From NCBI GenBank assembly GCA_031002005.1, contig JARYHS010006964.1, positions 744,001 to 808,000 on the forward strand: a DNA stretch of 64,000 nucleotides, written 5' to 3'. This document shows positions 21,691-33,237 of the stretch, piece by piece. The number at the start of each line of letters is the position of its first letter. Position 1 is the first letter of the stretch. The notes below the pieces were generated by a model. It searched no databases. It was not told where the DNA came from and saw nothing but the letters and a program-made list of their open reading frames with translations. The DNA is from Vandiemenella viatica (lineage: Eukaryota; Arthropoda; Insecta; Orthoptera; Morabidae). The translations under genes and the position numbers were made by a program.

Positions 21691-21845
21691 CCTCACGGTC
21701 AGAGTAGTTATCCTGTTGTTCATCAGGTCGAGAACCTCGAGAGCTGGCAGCTCGCTGAACGCGTCTGGGTCGATGAGTTCCAGCCCACAGTTGGCCATCC
21801 ATAGGCTCTTGAGGGAATTAGACCTCAGTAATGGACCAGAACTCC
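21691..21845 (-). CDS. Exon of LRR receptor: leucine-rich repeats
   Basis: On the minus strand the frame reads two successive LRRs (LKSLWMANCGLELIDP, then LPALEVLDLMNNRITTLTV), with the LxxLxLxxNxL pattern. A strong donor GTGAGT follows 21,691 in phase 0. The acceptor is probably one of the AGs near 21,838-21,845; a stop in the same frame lies just beyond. Further upstream LRR and signal-peptide exons must lie beyond 22 kb or outside the window, since LRR ectodomains normally have more repeats than seen here. Confidence 0.72.
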
Positions 21846-21849
21846 TCTA

Positions 21850-22624
21850 GTAATCTGGGAAGAAAGATGGGGATCATAGTCATTATGTCAGTAGTCGCAA
21901 TTATTTATAAGCCAAATAAATTCAGTCGCCACCGATGCTAAATCAATTTCTCCAAATAAAAGTACAAAAAACATAAAAATTTAAATACTTTACTGCATGT
22001 GGGTTATATTTCAATAAAATAAAAGATAATACATAATAATAACAAAATAAAGCATAATAATAATACAACCCTTTAATTAACCCACTACCACTATTTTACT
22101 GCTAATTGTACTTCGCTACTGCTAACTACGGTATAAAAGTCAGTTGTTTTTTTAGGACAGATCCTCAGCGGGATCCATGTCCTCCGGAATTCCTTGAGGT
22201 CTGGCTCATCGGACGCGATTTCTGGAATGGCCAGGACCATCCGGGGTCTTGAGACGGGTCTGCACCGGCTTCCGGTTGCTGTGAATCCCAACTCCTAATT
22301 GGGTCAATACGGTGCTGAGGAGGTTTATCACATCTCCTTTGTTCTATCAGTTTTCAGTTTATTTCCTCCTGTATAATTGCTTTTATATCTTACGAAAGGA
22401 ACTTAATTTACGAACCGAACTTAATATAATAGTTGTCTCCTTTACATTTTGCTGCCACATCATTTTCATATTTTTTTAAGTGATGAAAATATACCATAAT
22501 AATAATCTCCTATCCCCCCTTTTTCATGGCACGCGACACTAGGTAGTCAATAGCCTAACCGCTCAGTAGGCGTTATGTCTTCCTGCTGATGTGCTAATGC
22601 TTTGTGAGGCTAGCCGCCGCATAC
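21850..22624. other. AT-rich sequence with a possible repeat at 22,100-22,340
   Basis: The part 21,900-22,090 is poly-AT and simple. A GC-richer block at 22,150-22,340 has a short minus-strand frame and looks like an old repeat, but I cannot name it. No exon is supported. Confidence 0.3.
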
Positions 22625-23028
22625 CACACGCTGACTAGGATGATAGAGTGGGAAACTCAGCATCAATAGAGTTGGAAGTGAAGAAAGGAGTCCGCAGGCT
22701 AGTGTATTTGCAGGTATGTGAGTGGGAGTGCCACACAAGCAGCCGCGTCGCGCTTCGCTCTCGAAGTTTAGTTCATTTTGATAGGGAAAAACGAAACGCA
22801 GAACTTTCAAAAGTCGCGACGGTGGAAAATTAGTGTTTTAGTGAGTGTGTGTGAAAGTGGATCAATAATAGCTAATCTAAAACCAGCTCTGTGAACAATT
22901 ATTTGGTTTGCGATTGGTTGCGGCAGTCACCGGCTTCGCCGCACAGTTCAACGCCTCGCGACGTCAGCATTTTGACAGCTCAGCGGTGTCCAACAGCTGC
23001 AACGTAAGTAAAAGGCGCTCGTAAAACA

Positions 23029-23997
23029 ATGGCAGCGGCTTCCTCAAGTGCAAATAAAACCAATGAAACCCCAATGCTAGCTGAAAAATATGAAAATCTG
23101 GTTGGCTATTTAAACGAAAACTTGGGCAAAAAATTAAATGAAACGCTACTCCGTGAAATTAAAGACAAGCTTGCCAGTTGGGCGGTTGCGGTTTCTTTTA
23201 TAGAGGGAAAAAGCTCAGAATTAAACAAAGAAGTAGAGAGGCTAAATAAAACAATTGAGGAACTTAAGTCAAATGGAAACACAACTTGTCGGCCAAGCTA
23301 TGCTGTAGCGGCCAGTAAGCCAACTAGCTTAACAAAAAATAGAATCACACCCGCGAAAACAAGTTCTCTTTTCGTGAGTTCAAGATGTGGCGAAAACCCA
23401 AAAGTAATTGTGGAACAAATTACCAAAATAATCAAACCATCAAAAGACAAAATAAAAATTAATAAAATAAGGAGTACCAATAACTCAGTAATTATCGATG
23501 CAGAAACTAAAAAGGATGTCAAAAAATTGATGGAACACAAAGAATTAAATGAAACACTAAAATGCGAGCTTCCAAGAAAGAGGAGACCATTGGTAATTTT
23601 ATATGATGTACCAAAACATCTGGAAATAAATGATTTAGTAGATAAAGTATATGAGCAAAATTTTGAAGTTAAATTATCAAAGGAGGAGTTCGCAAGCGAT
23701 TTCTGCCCTAAATTTAAAACAGGACCCCGTGAAAAGCCTACCGTTCATCACGTTATAGAAGTAAGCCCAGCTATGCGCAAATTATTACTAGAGCAACATA
23801 AAATTTAGGTGGAATTCAGTGCAATCAATTGCAAAGACTGCACCGTGGTACCAATTTGTGTCAAGTGCAGAGACCTCGGACATGTGAGTAAACACTGCCA
23901 AATGGACATAGAGACTTGTAGTCATTGTGGTCAGAACAATCACAAGCGTGATCAATGTGATAAGAAGTCGATGCCTCAAACGTGCATCCCATGCTAG
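23029..23997 (+). pseudogene. LINE ORF1 (RNA-binding, CCHC knuckles), with in-frame stops
   Basis: ATG at 23,029 follows cgtaaaaca. Residues ~1-90 are charged and coiled-coil-like; ~185-260 hold the RRPLVILYDVPKHL block known from R1/I-type ORF1. An in-frame TAG at 23,806-23,808 interrupts the protein, and the same frame continues with two CCHC knuckles, CVKCRDLGHVSKHC and CSHCGQNNHKRDQC (C-x2-C-x4-H-x4-C), before another in-frame TAG at 23,995. A third Cys-rich unit begins beyond it. The protein would coat LINE RNA and act as a nucleic acid chaperone; in this copy the knuckles are cut off. Confidence 0.82.
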
Positions 23998-24098
23998 AAA
24001 AGAGGTAAGTCATGCAAAACCAAAGGAAAGGATTGTCCCACGTATCAACTGCTACTGCAACGCCTAGTTAACAGAATAGATTATGGCTAGTCTACAAT

Positions 24099-24867
24099 TC
24101 AGTTGCAGGATAGATCAAGAAATGATGGAGAATATGGCAGATCTGATATACAGAGCAGTTGAAATAGCAGTTGGAAAAGTGGGAATGAAAAATCAAAAGA
24201 AGAGAGGCAACCCCCCCATCTCGTAGACGAAGAAATGCTGCAAGAGCAGAAACCTTTAGGAAGAAGAAGGCGATGGAAATGCAGAAAATGATGGTAAGCG
24301 CCAGCGTGCAAACAGATCAGCAGCTGTTAATAGACGAGCAATTAGACGAAATTTCCTCCACTTCTGACTCGTCTTATTGCCAGCGTTTTGTTAGAGGCGG
24401 TGGGCTCGGATATTCAAAAGAAAATGAATATCATCTTCGCAAACCAAGTATGCGTACCAACCAGCCAAATAAAACACCCGAACTTTGTGAAAAGTCAACC
24501 GAATGCCATTACTGCAGATCCAGCGGTATTGTAAGCCGATTTTGAAGATACACTTCGACTAACTAGACTCGAAGAAGTGCATACACTTACACTTGCCCTC
24601 CGACATTTGACAAGAGTCCTCCATCCTGGCGGTAAAAGCATAACGTTCCCACTACCTTCGGCAATTGACAAAATACAACTGAGAACACTAAATCTTCCAA
24701 CAGATCCATCTCAGCTCCTCACACTAGTTCACAAGATTTTCGGGAGAAGAGGAGAAATATTTGACCCTGAGGAAACATACAAGCAGTTTGTCATGACCCA
24801 TGGACGCATTCTGTTAGATACAAGACTACCTTGGCCCCAGTGCAATGTGCATACGAGACACCCGTAA
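24099..24867 (+). pseudogene. LINE ORF1 C-terminal / ORF1-ORF2 junction remnants
   Basis: Two frames (24,273-24,545 and 24,577-24,867) lie between the knuckles and the endonuclease. They contain VSASVQTDQQLL, an acidic DEISSTSDSS stretch, then LRHLTRVLHPGGKSI and DPEETYKQFV. I cannot assign domains; position and strand suggest the tail of ORF1. The second frame overlaps the endonuclease start by ~30 bases. Confidence 0.5.
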
Positions 24868-24869
24868 TT

Positions 24870-27862
24870 TCTATGTTAAAAGTTACTCAGTTGAATCATA
24901 AAGGAAACGCCATGGTTCTGCATGAAATCAGAAAGGTGGCTGAGGAATTGAAATCAGATATTATCTGTCTACAAGAACCGTACTCCTGGCAAGGAAAAAT
25001 CCCGCACATGCCTGTAACATCACGAATAATCACAGAGGGCAATAACCCAATGGCTGCAATAATCGTTTTAAATAGACAGATAACAGTCACAAAAATTACG
25101 CAGTTATGTGATGAACACACGGTATGTGCTGAGATAAGAGCAGCATGGGGAAACTTCATAATGGTAAGCATGTATTTCCAGTACAGTGACGAGATTTTCC
25201 CATACCTAGATAGAATACGGCAGATAGATGCAGCTCTGGGAAATTATCCACTCGTTATTGCAGCGGACGTCAATGCAAAGTCTGCTCTTTGGCACAGCAA
25301 GAAGACTGACAGGAGAGGGCAACTTCTAGAAGAACTGTTAAGCGAATTGGGTCTAGAGGTTAGAAACCAAGCATATAATCCTCCTACTTTCTGCAATAGT
25401 GTTGGCGCAAGAACAAATATTGACGTAACAGTTACAAACATTCATGCGGGATATCTGCTTTGGGGTTGGAGAGTACTTGACAACATGACAACAAGTGATC
25501 ACAATTTGATTGTCTATGAATTGGGCAGAACGCAGACAGAAGAAAACAGTGGCAACGGAAACATTAAAACAGCATATAACATCAAGAAAGCTGCATGGGA
25601 AAAATTAAGGAATGTGTTCACTCCCGGATTTGCCAGAAAACCACTTCGATGTAGACAAAGCCGCAAGAGAGCTGACATCTGCAATACAAAGTGCCATGAA
25701 ACTGGCGATACCACTAAAAAAGATGGTAGATCCCACTGACAAAATATGGACAGAAAAGCTTGAGAAACTACGACTAAACATGAGAAGAGCAAGGAGAACG
25801 TATCAACGAAACATGGTGGCAGCAGACAGAAGTTTCCTCCTCGAATGCTACAGACAGAAGAGGCAAATTTTCTAAAGACGCGATGAGAGAGACAAAACAA
25901 AAATGCTGGGAACTCTTCGTGAGGGAAAATCTCATGAACAATCCATGGGGTATTCCTTACAAAATAGCTGCAGGTAAAATCAGGCCTCCCACAATACTAT
26001 CCACAGTAAAAAGAACAGATGGACGATTAACCACGAATTGGAGAGACACAGCGGAGGAGTTATTAAAAGTTTTGCTTCCTGATGACAACCCTGAAGAAGA
26101 AACAGTAGAACAAGCTACACTACGAAGGAACATGTGGCAGCCCTGCTGGAGTCAAGAGGAAGGAAATAATATCACACCCGAAGAAGTAATAACCGCGATA
26201 AACAAAATGAAAAAAGGAAAGGCTCCCGGTCCGGATGGAATTCCAGCCGAGGTCCTGCAGGAATTAATCATAAAATTAACCCCCGTCCTATGCAGGCTCC
26301 TGAACGAATGCCTATATCAGGGTAGAGTTCCGGGAATATGAAAGAAAAGCGAGGTGGTAATTCTAAAGAGAGGAGACGACAAGGATCCTCTTCAATCGAA
26401 ATCTTACCGGCCGATTTGTTTATTGAATGTGCTTGGCAAAGTTCAAGAGAAGATTCTATGCAAAAAATTACAAAACCACCGGGAGGTTCTGGGAATGAAT
26501 CCTAGTCAATATGGATTTAGAACCGGGAAGTCGACAGAGGATGTCATAAATCGGTCAATGGAAATAATTTGTAGCAGTACAAAAAAGTATGTAGTGGGCA
26601 TATTTATTGACATCTCGGGAGCTTTCGACAACTTATGGTGGCCCGCCCTATTTGAATGGCTGAGGGAGATTGGTTGTCCAAGAAGATTATTCTACACCTT
26701 CAGGGACTATTGCAAATTTAGAACTGCTTCCTTAAGATGCCAGAACTCGTTCATCACGAAGACCCTTACTAAAGGATGCCCGCAAGGTTCAGTTTGCGGT
26801 CCCATATTCTGGGATATAGGGATGGAACCAGTGATTGAACTATTACAAAGATTACCTGAACTTCTAGGTCTAATAGCTTTTGCTGATGACCTTTTACTAC
26901 TCGTGGAAGGAGCAACAAGAGCAGAAATTGAGTACAATAGTACTCTAGTACTTAACTGCCTTAGCCAATGGTGCAGTAAAGTCAAGCTGAGTTTAGCACT
27001 ACATAAAACAACATTTATGTTGCTCAAGGGCAAGCTGACTCGAAAACCTACTACAAGAATCGACGGTAAATCAATTCGTAGAAACCCAGTGTGCAGGTAC
27101 TTAGGCATTCAATTGGATGAACGTTTAAACTTCGAAGCCCACTTAGAGAAGACAATAGAAAGAGCAGTGGCGGTCATGAATAAAATCATTAATATTGGCC
27201 AACGAAAATTCACTGTTCCAGTCCAAACAATAAGACTATACCATGACGCAATTTTATCCTCTTTAGTGGGCTACTCAGCAAGTGTGTGGACAAAGCATCT
27301 AAGAAAAATAAAACTAAAACAGCGAGTCACATGTGTCCAACGAGGAATACTTTTAAGATTGACAGGAGCATACCGAACCTTGGCAACAAATTCATTAACT
27401 GTTGCCATTGGTGTATGGCCACTGGACCTTGAAGTAAGGAAATGGGGTGCCATATACTGGCTCAGAAAAGGGAAACAAGATAAGGTAGCAGAAATTGTAG
27501 GCAGCGAAGCAACATCGGAGATGCACATTCGGAAGCCTCTATCGGCGGAATGGCAACAAGAATGGAACAACAGTGAAACAGGTCGAAGAGCATATGATCC
27601 TCTTTCGTAGAGGAGAGGTTAAGGTTGAAGTACCTTCAACCCTCTCCCGGATTGGTACACTACATTACAGGCCACAGGCCATACAATAGCTGGTTCCGAA
27701 GTCGAAATATTGTAGATTCAAACAGGTGCGAATGTGGTGAAGAATGTACGCCGGAGCACGTGGTATGGGAATGTGAAATAACAGCCAGTTTGAGAGAACA
27801 CCAACAAGCTCGGCTGCAAGGTAGGAGAATATTTGACATACTGCGCGACGAAAGTTTGTGAC
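24870..27862 (+). pseudogene. LINE ORF2: endonuclease, reverse transcriptase, C-terminal zinc motif (broken)
   Basis: The endonuclease runs from about 24,870: LKVTQLNHKGNAM, CLQEPYSW (catalytic Glu), AADVNAKSALWHS (Asp/Asn) and TSDHNL (Asp-His) at 25,494. The frame changes near 25,620 and again near 25,875. The RT carries KGKAPGPDGIP, then an in-frame TGA at 26,339, SYRPICLLNVLGK, GFRTGKSTEDVI, FIDISGAFDNLWW, GCPQGSVCGP and the catalytic AFADDLL at 26,875. After TAG 27,608-27,610 a frame change leads to CECGEECTPEHVVWEC, the C-terminal Cys/His motif. The enzyme nicks target DNA and reverse-transcribes its RNA there. At least four lesions disable this copy. Confidence 0.85.
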
Positions 27863-28249
27863 ATTTTCTGGACGAGGCAGCTGATCTAGCCTCAAAATTT
27901 TGGAAGGAGAAATTTATAAAAAGGAAAAATGCCGAGCGAAATCAAAGGCCACAGATAGCAGAAGAGGAGGGAACAATGATGCTGGAAGGTTGACTTTCAC
28001 AACACCGGATTGACGGAAGATATCCTTCGACAATGAGCAACATCAATCGTCGGAGGAACTTCAGTGTGCCCCAGAGAAGCCGTCTTCTGAGCGACAGCTG
28101 GGGCCGTCTTGGTATTCCAGGAGGTCAACTCTTGATGGCCGGGGCGGCTGACTTTGCTGCCGGTTCCAGGAGACTCTACTTTCGGAGCGCACTCAACACC
28201 AAGAAAAATGAGCACTAGTGGACCGAAGTGCGGCTGTGACAATTGGTGG

Positions 28250-28355
28250 TGTTAATAGTAGTATTAGTAGTAGTAGGAATGATATTAGTAGTAGTAGTAG
28301 TAATGTTAATAGTAATATTATGGACAATAGCAGTAGTAGTAGTAGTAGATATAGT
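28250..28355 (+). repeat. (TAG/TAA)n microsatellite in the LINE 3' region
   Basis: Runs such as agtagtagtagtagtaa occur in several interrupted blocks. They create spurious Ser/Asn, Val or Thr/Ile-rich ORFs on both strands. Confidence 0.85.
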
Positions 28356-28572
28356 AGTGTGGTGCCCATTCTGTTTAATAACAGTAGATGTAATAGATAT
28401 TGGAAATTTAATCATAATTTTCTTGGATTCATTGTTTATATGTTAATACGATATATACATATATATATATATAGGATAAAATATATGTACATGTTAAATA
28501 ATGGAAATAAGGGCCCAGATTAGATACTAGGTGCTGGGCTTTGTTGCATATGGAAAATAAATAAATAATAAC

Positions 28573-28870
28573 TTTTCTTTCATATTATTTGTCACAGTTA
28601 AAATGAGGTACAGAACACACAACAGAATGTGCATATTTATTTCTGTTATTTAATTAACCCCGTATGTAATTTACGATGGTCTGACAAGAGAAAACAGTAC
28701 AAAATGTCTTCTGGAATCAAGTTTGGGAAAAGCAACGTGCTACTGGGAGGGGGGGAGTAGAGGCAAAAGCCACGTCGGGCTACGTGGGAGCGGGGGGGAG
28801 GGGGGTTAACTGGAGGCCAAAAGGGAGCTACGTGGTTTATGCACGCTCCCTTTATCACAACAGCTTCTGG
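28573..28870 (+). repeat. G-run repeat family, copy A
   Basis: The sequence starts directly after the LINE tail. It contains cagttaaaatgaggtacag, then gaaaacagtacaaaatgt, then two G-rich tracts (about 28,746 and 28,790-28,804) and ends near ggtttatgcacgctccctt. The first half matches 59,527-59,605 and the second half 61,675-61,882. Confidence 0.75.
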
Positions 28871-29029
28871 ATGCTGGATTTTAATTTATGCCAGGCACGT
28901 AGGCATTCAGTTTAATCCTGGGTACAATAGCTTTATTATTTTACAAACATCAACACTGTCTCAGTTGAGCAACATTACGTCGATAAATGATGTTGCACAA
29001 ATATTATGTTCGTCTGAATACGATAATAC

Positions 29030-29195
29030 TCACTTCGGGAGAACGTAGGTTCGAATCCCCGTTCGGCCTGTTTTCCATATTTTCCCGAAACGACTCTGCG
29101 ACTACATGGGTGGTTCCTTCGAACAGGCATGACTGAATTCCTTCTCGTTCCAGTCCTTTCCTGCATATAATGAGCTCGACGACAGAGCATTCCGA
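29030..29195 (+). mobile_element. SINE fragment (same family as 11,618)
   Basis: A B box (GGTTCGAATCCCC at about 29,049) and a body (ttttccatattttcccgaaa, then tgactgaattccttctcg) align with the SINE at 11,618. The A-box side and the A tail are missing. It abuts the inverted-repeat element starting at 29,199. Confidence 0.65.
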
Positions 29196-29198
29196 CCA

Positions 29199-30241
29199 CG
29201 AAGGAAAAAAATATATGGAGACGACGCAAGAGACCTTCACCACGCATTGAAGTGAAGCTGGCCGGAGGAGGAGTGGGGGGCTTGGCCGCATCCATACCGA
29301 CACGGGGTATATGTACAATAACCTCAAGGGGACTCTAGGATAAACGAACGCCGCAATCTGTTGATGGATTATTATGTAACTCAATGAGGCAAATAAAAAA
29401 TGAAGAATAAACTTTTTTGATATCCTGCCTAGTTTCCGAGATATTCCGTCTCAAATATGAGATGTTTTTGGTTGAAATTAAGATGAAAAAATTGGTCAAA
29501 GTCAAATTTAATGATGGATTCTTAATTAAAAAGATGAGACACATAAAAAATAAAGGATAAATTTTTTTATATATCTCGCCTAGTTCTCGAGATATACTGT
29601 CTCAAAAGTGAGGTGTCTTGAGTTGAAATGCAGAAGAAAAAGTTCTCAAACGTCAAATTTGATGATGGATTCTTATGTGACACGACGAAAAAAAATCGAA
29701 AATAAAAAATATCGATATCTTCCTTAGTTAGCGGGATATACTGTCTCCAAATTGGGAGACCGGGTTGGGACGAGGCCTGGACCAAAAATTAATTCTACCA
29801 AAGCCAAAATGAATTACATGGTGGACATGCAGAATGGATATTTCAGTTTTATTACAACCCCTTGTGGTTAGGTTGAAATGCGGCCTAGACCAGAATAAGA
29901 ATAGCTATCTTCTTACCATACATCGTAAGCTTAATTGGGAATAGCTGGAAGTAGTTTCCATCGCGATACACGTTTTGTCACAAACATGGTTCTCCTGAAA
30001 TTACTAACAATAATAGATAAATTCTTTGTCCCTTATGCAACACAAGTTGCCATTATAAAACACTTATAAACATTAGAAAATGAAATAATCACAGCATCAA
30101 ACACAATGTGACCTTTGTATTTGTATGGATTCGCAATATGGCCGCTGCCGCCACCTGCGCATGCGCAGTATCAGCCGAGAGTTTAGAGGCGGCGTCACAG
30201 ATTTAACGTCATTTCTCCTCCATATATTTCCTTCCTCCATG
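29199..30241 (+). mobile_element. Copy 2 of the inverted-repeat family with 150-bp periodicity
   Basis: The left end (aaggaaaaaaatatatggag at 29,201) and right end (ctcctccatatatttccttc... ending catg at 30,241) are inverted repeats of each other. The unit start gatggatt recurs at 29,363, 29,513 and 29,664. Each unit includes a tctcgagatata-like core and a caaa.gtgaggtg.tt block. The right subterminal part has tgcgcatgcgcag and a GC-rich segment (30,130-30,200). There is no ORF of note. It is probably a non-autonomous DNA transposon; superfamily unknown. Confidence 0.72.
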
Positions 30242-30532
30242 ATTCTGACTGGACACGTAGACGGAATTAGGGCTCCAGCGGTCAATTTCAAAAACACGTT
30301 TTACATCTGAGTAGTGATGGTGGTTTCCGTTTTCTAAATTTTTCTCTGGGTCGGATGATCATGTTAAGAGTTGTTTATATCAATCAGTTTTCTGTCGATA
30401 CTTGGTAATACTGTACTATATAAGGAAGTGGTTTTTAATCGATTTTCTCACTATCCATGCTATTGGCAGTTTAGCTGGCGGCTCGCCTGCTGGTCAATTC
30501 TGGTATTAGTTCTTGTAGTCACCAGCCTAAGT

Positions 30533-30869
30533 CAGGGGTGGCCAACCCGCAGCCCGCGGGCCACACCTTGCCCGCCTTGAACATTTTTCCGACCTGCGAG
30601 ATTCATAACACTTTTACAAAATATTTTTTATATTTCGTTTTTAGTGTTATATATTTCTTTACAATGTGCGTCTAGTGTCATTATTATTATATATCTATGC
30701 TTACATGTCAGAATAACAGCAAACAGAATAATAACTCATTATGTTTTAATTTTTTTACTTCAAAAATTGTCTATAGTCTAATACGGGGATATATAATTTT
30801 ATATGTGGCCCTCGGAGTTATGATGCATTTCCGAAGTGTCCAGCAAGATCATTTGGGTTTCCCACCCCT
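30533..30869. mobile_element. hAT-type MITE
   Basis: The left end CAGGGGTGGCCAACCC and the reverse-complemented right end AGGGGTGGGAAACCC form short inverted repeats of the CAGGGGTGG type seen in hAT elements. The interior is AT-rich with ggccc motifs near both ends. No perfect 8-bp duplication is visible, so borders are approximate. It is non-coding. Confidence 0.55.
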
Positions 30870-31039
30870 CCTCTAAACGTATTACTATATTTCTCTATAA
30901 CGGCTAACGATCAACTTGGTCAAATTTACCACATTTTTTTTAACTAATTGCATTAGCTAAAATGTGTGTCTCTTTGCCTTAGGTGTGCATTAATGATGTG
31001 AGGTGTTTTTCCGGAATTCCGGATCCCCCTCCCCTCTGT

Positions 31040-31262
31040 TCAGACTTCGTGAGATTTTGTCGGACCTCCCCCCAACTGTAAAATGATGTGAGATTTTGAC
31101 GGAGACAACCCCTACCAATCGACCTCCCAAGTTTATGAGACCATTTTTTATTTTTTGAAGGTTTTTTTTTGCTCTACCATTCTACAAGAATTTCGAAACC
31201 ACACGTGAGATTTCTGTTGACCCCCTCCCCATTGGTGAGGTTTCGCCAGACCCCCCCATATT
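31040..31262 (+). repeat. Short spaced repeat (gtgagatttt ... ccccc)
   Basis: Four imperfect units, GTGAGATTTTG followed by a CGGACC/CCCCC tract, start at about 31,049, 31,088, 31,205 and 31,235. The 117-base gap equals three times the first 39-base step. This looks like the decayed tail of a repeat family; I cannot name it. Confidence 0.5.
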
Positions 31263-32133
31263 TCATCTCAGGTAATTAATGGACTGTATAGTTTATTGTC
31301 GTCTGTTCACACTTGGGAATAGGCATTTAAGGGCATTTCTTAATATTTGCGTTTTCAGTTTGGGGAGAAGAAAAATGAATTTTGGTAAAGGTTTTTTTGT
31401 TGTGTCATATGAATAGGGAAATCTGGTATGTTCTTTAGTTGTTTCTGAATTACAGGTGGGGCAGAATAAAATATACAAGTTCGAGCATGAGTTTTGTTAT
31501 TGTATTCACACCTTATTAAATTAAGAGAATCCTGGTGGCTAAGAGAGGCAAAAGATCGACTTGGTAGAATGTTTCCTATCTTCAGTCCCGATCTTTCCAG
31601 TTTCCGGTACTGTGGATTTATACCTAACCACAACGCTTTGTAATTATACTGGTAGTACCAGACTAAAAAAAATTATCGGCCTCCCACTGTGGCATTTGGG
31701 ATTTGAAGTGCACACAAATAAGTAGAAATGAGTAGTAAGGGTTTATAAACAGAATAACTACAGTATCAAAATGGCGGCAGAGGTGAGGAAATGTACCACA
31801 CAGCTGTGGCGTATAGTTGGTTGTATTAATTCTTCAACAACCCTGTATATAGATTTGTTTTATTATTGAGATTTGAATGTGTTTGACGCTGAGGTGATGG
31901 GAACGGGATGGAAAAGAGACCATGGAATATCAATTCTGCTGCATAGTTTCTTTATTACTTTTGCGATGTAACAAAATAAATATAATCATTGTTTAGAGAG
32001 TGCAGATTTTTCAATTGCCTGGTGTTGTACCAGTGGATGGTCTAAACATAAAGGCATCTATCAGGTTTAAAAACTTTGCCGCATATTTGATAACTGGACT
32101 AATTCGTTAAATGTAGCTGAAGATGAGCTGTTT

Positions 32134-33237
32134 CTACTTGAGCAGCTCCCTCAGCTCTCCGCTGCTCAGGTCGTGCGCCGTCCGTCCCCTCTCGCTCCTC
32201 GCCGTCCTGTCCGCCCCGGCCTCCAGCAGCGCTCTCGCCACGGCGGAGTGACCCCAGTTGGCTGCGAGGTGCAGCGGCGTCCAGCCAGCATCGTCCCTCG
32301 CGTTGACGTCTGTGGTCTCCAGCAGCAGCCGCACCACCTCCACACGGCCTTCCTCTGCCGCCAGGTGCAGCGCAGTGTTCCCCCTCTTGGTTCTGGCAGT
32401 GGAGTCCGCGCCGGCCGCCAGCAGCGCTCTCACCGCCTCCTCGTCACCGCGCCACGCCGCCCAGTGCAGCAGCGTCCACTCACCTTCATCTCTCCCGTTG
32501 ACGTCCGCCCCCGCCGCCGCCATCGTGGTAATGGCTCTACTCCTGCCCTGCTGTGCCGCCCACAGCAGCGCAGTCCACCCCTGTTGGTCTCTGCCACCCC
32601 CGGCTCCCGCCTCCAGCAGCGCCCTGACTGCGCGCACGCTGCCCGTGTCCGCCGCCAGCAGCAGCGGCCTCTCGTCCCCCGCAGTGGTGTCCGCCCCCGC
32701 CGAGCACAGTAGCTGCGCTGTGGCCGCTTGTCCCGCCGCCGCCGCCAGCTGTAGCGGCGTCCTGCCCTCTGTGTCCCTGCTCTCCGCCTGGGCCCCGGCC
32801 TTCAGCAGCACTCCCGCCACGACGGGCCCGCCGCCGCCTCGTGCAGTGCAGTCCACCCATCACTCTCTCTCGCCGCCTCCAGGTCCGCCCCCGCGTCCAG
32901 CAGGATCCGCACGGCGGCGGGCTGGCCGTGCCTCGAGGCCACGTGCAAGGGCGTCAACGACTCGTCGTCGACTGGCTCGCTGGCCAGTCCCGGCCGGTGC
33001 TGCAGCGCCATCCGCAGCAGCTGCAGGTGTCCCGCCTGGCACAGTGCACGCATCACCTGGCGAGCTGTCTCTGGAGCCTCCAGCTCGCGCTTTATGATCT
33101 CCAGCTCGCTGCAGCTGATGGGACCAACCTCCAGCAGGTTTTCCAAAATATCAGGAAACTACCATACAGGTTTGGAAACCACTTCCTTCATCGCCAAAGC
33201 ACTTAACGACAGTTTTGCCGTCTCGTCCATTGGAGAC
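32134..33237 (-). pseudogene. Ankyrin-repeat gene, copy 1 (broken)
   Basis: An acceptor-like site precedes GTCTCCAATGG at 33,237, giving ATG at 33,230. The frame (MDETAKLSLSALAMKEVV...) meets TAG at 33,159-33,161 where the paralogue at 45 kb has CAG. The frame resumes with the helical head ISCSELEIIKRELEAPE and ankyrin repeats (TPLHVASRHGQPAAVRILLD). A 16-base net deletion relative to the paralogue (about 32,830-32,845) then shifts the frame. The rest, about seven repeats with the TxLHxAAxxGxxxxVxxLL pattern, is open for 240 codons and ends GELRELLK at 32,134. Ankyrin repeats bind other proteins; the partner is unknown. The exon is about 70% GC in AT-rich surroundings. The intact 3' part might still be expressed from another start, or one lesion could be an assembly error in the GCG run. 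Confidence 0.75.

Larger units (their letters stand above)
22625..28570 (+). mobile_element. R1-clade-like non-LTR retrotransposon (LINE), near full length but decayed
   Basis: The order is 5' UTR, ORF1 with zinc knuckles, ORF2 with apurinic-type endonuclease, reverse transcriptase and a C-terminal Cys/His motif, then a 3' UTR with TAG/TAA microsatellite and a tail aaataaataaataata at about 28,553. This architecture and the ORF1 block PLVILYDVPKHL are typical of R1/I-type arthropod LINEs; R1 is my best guess. The 5' border is not visible and is set loosely. Multiple stops and frame changes make it inactive. Relatives in the window are the fragments at 43.3 kb (+) and 55.6 kb (-). Confidence 0.8.

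Noticed and set aside
28215..28523. Ser/Asn-, Val- and Thr/Ile-rich ORFs
   Set aside because: Produced by the TAG/TAA microsatellite in all frames.
32173..33206. Three long + strand ORFs (121-279 codons)
   Set aside because: Antisense shadows of the GC-rich ankyrin exon; no domains, and the minus frame has clear ankyrin repeats.
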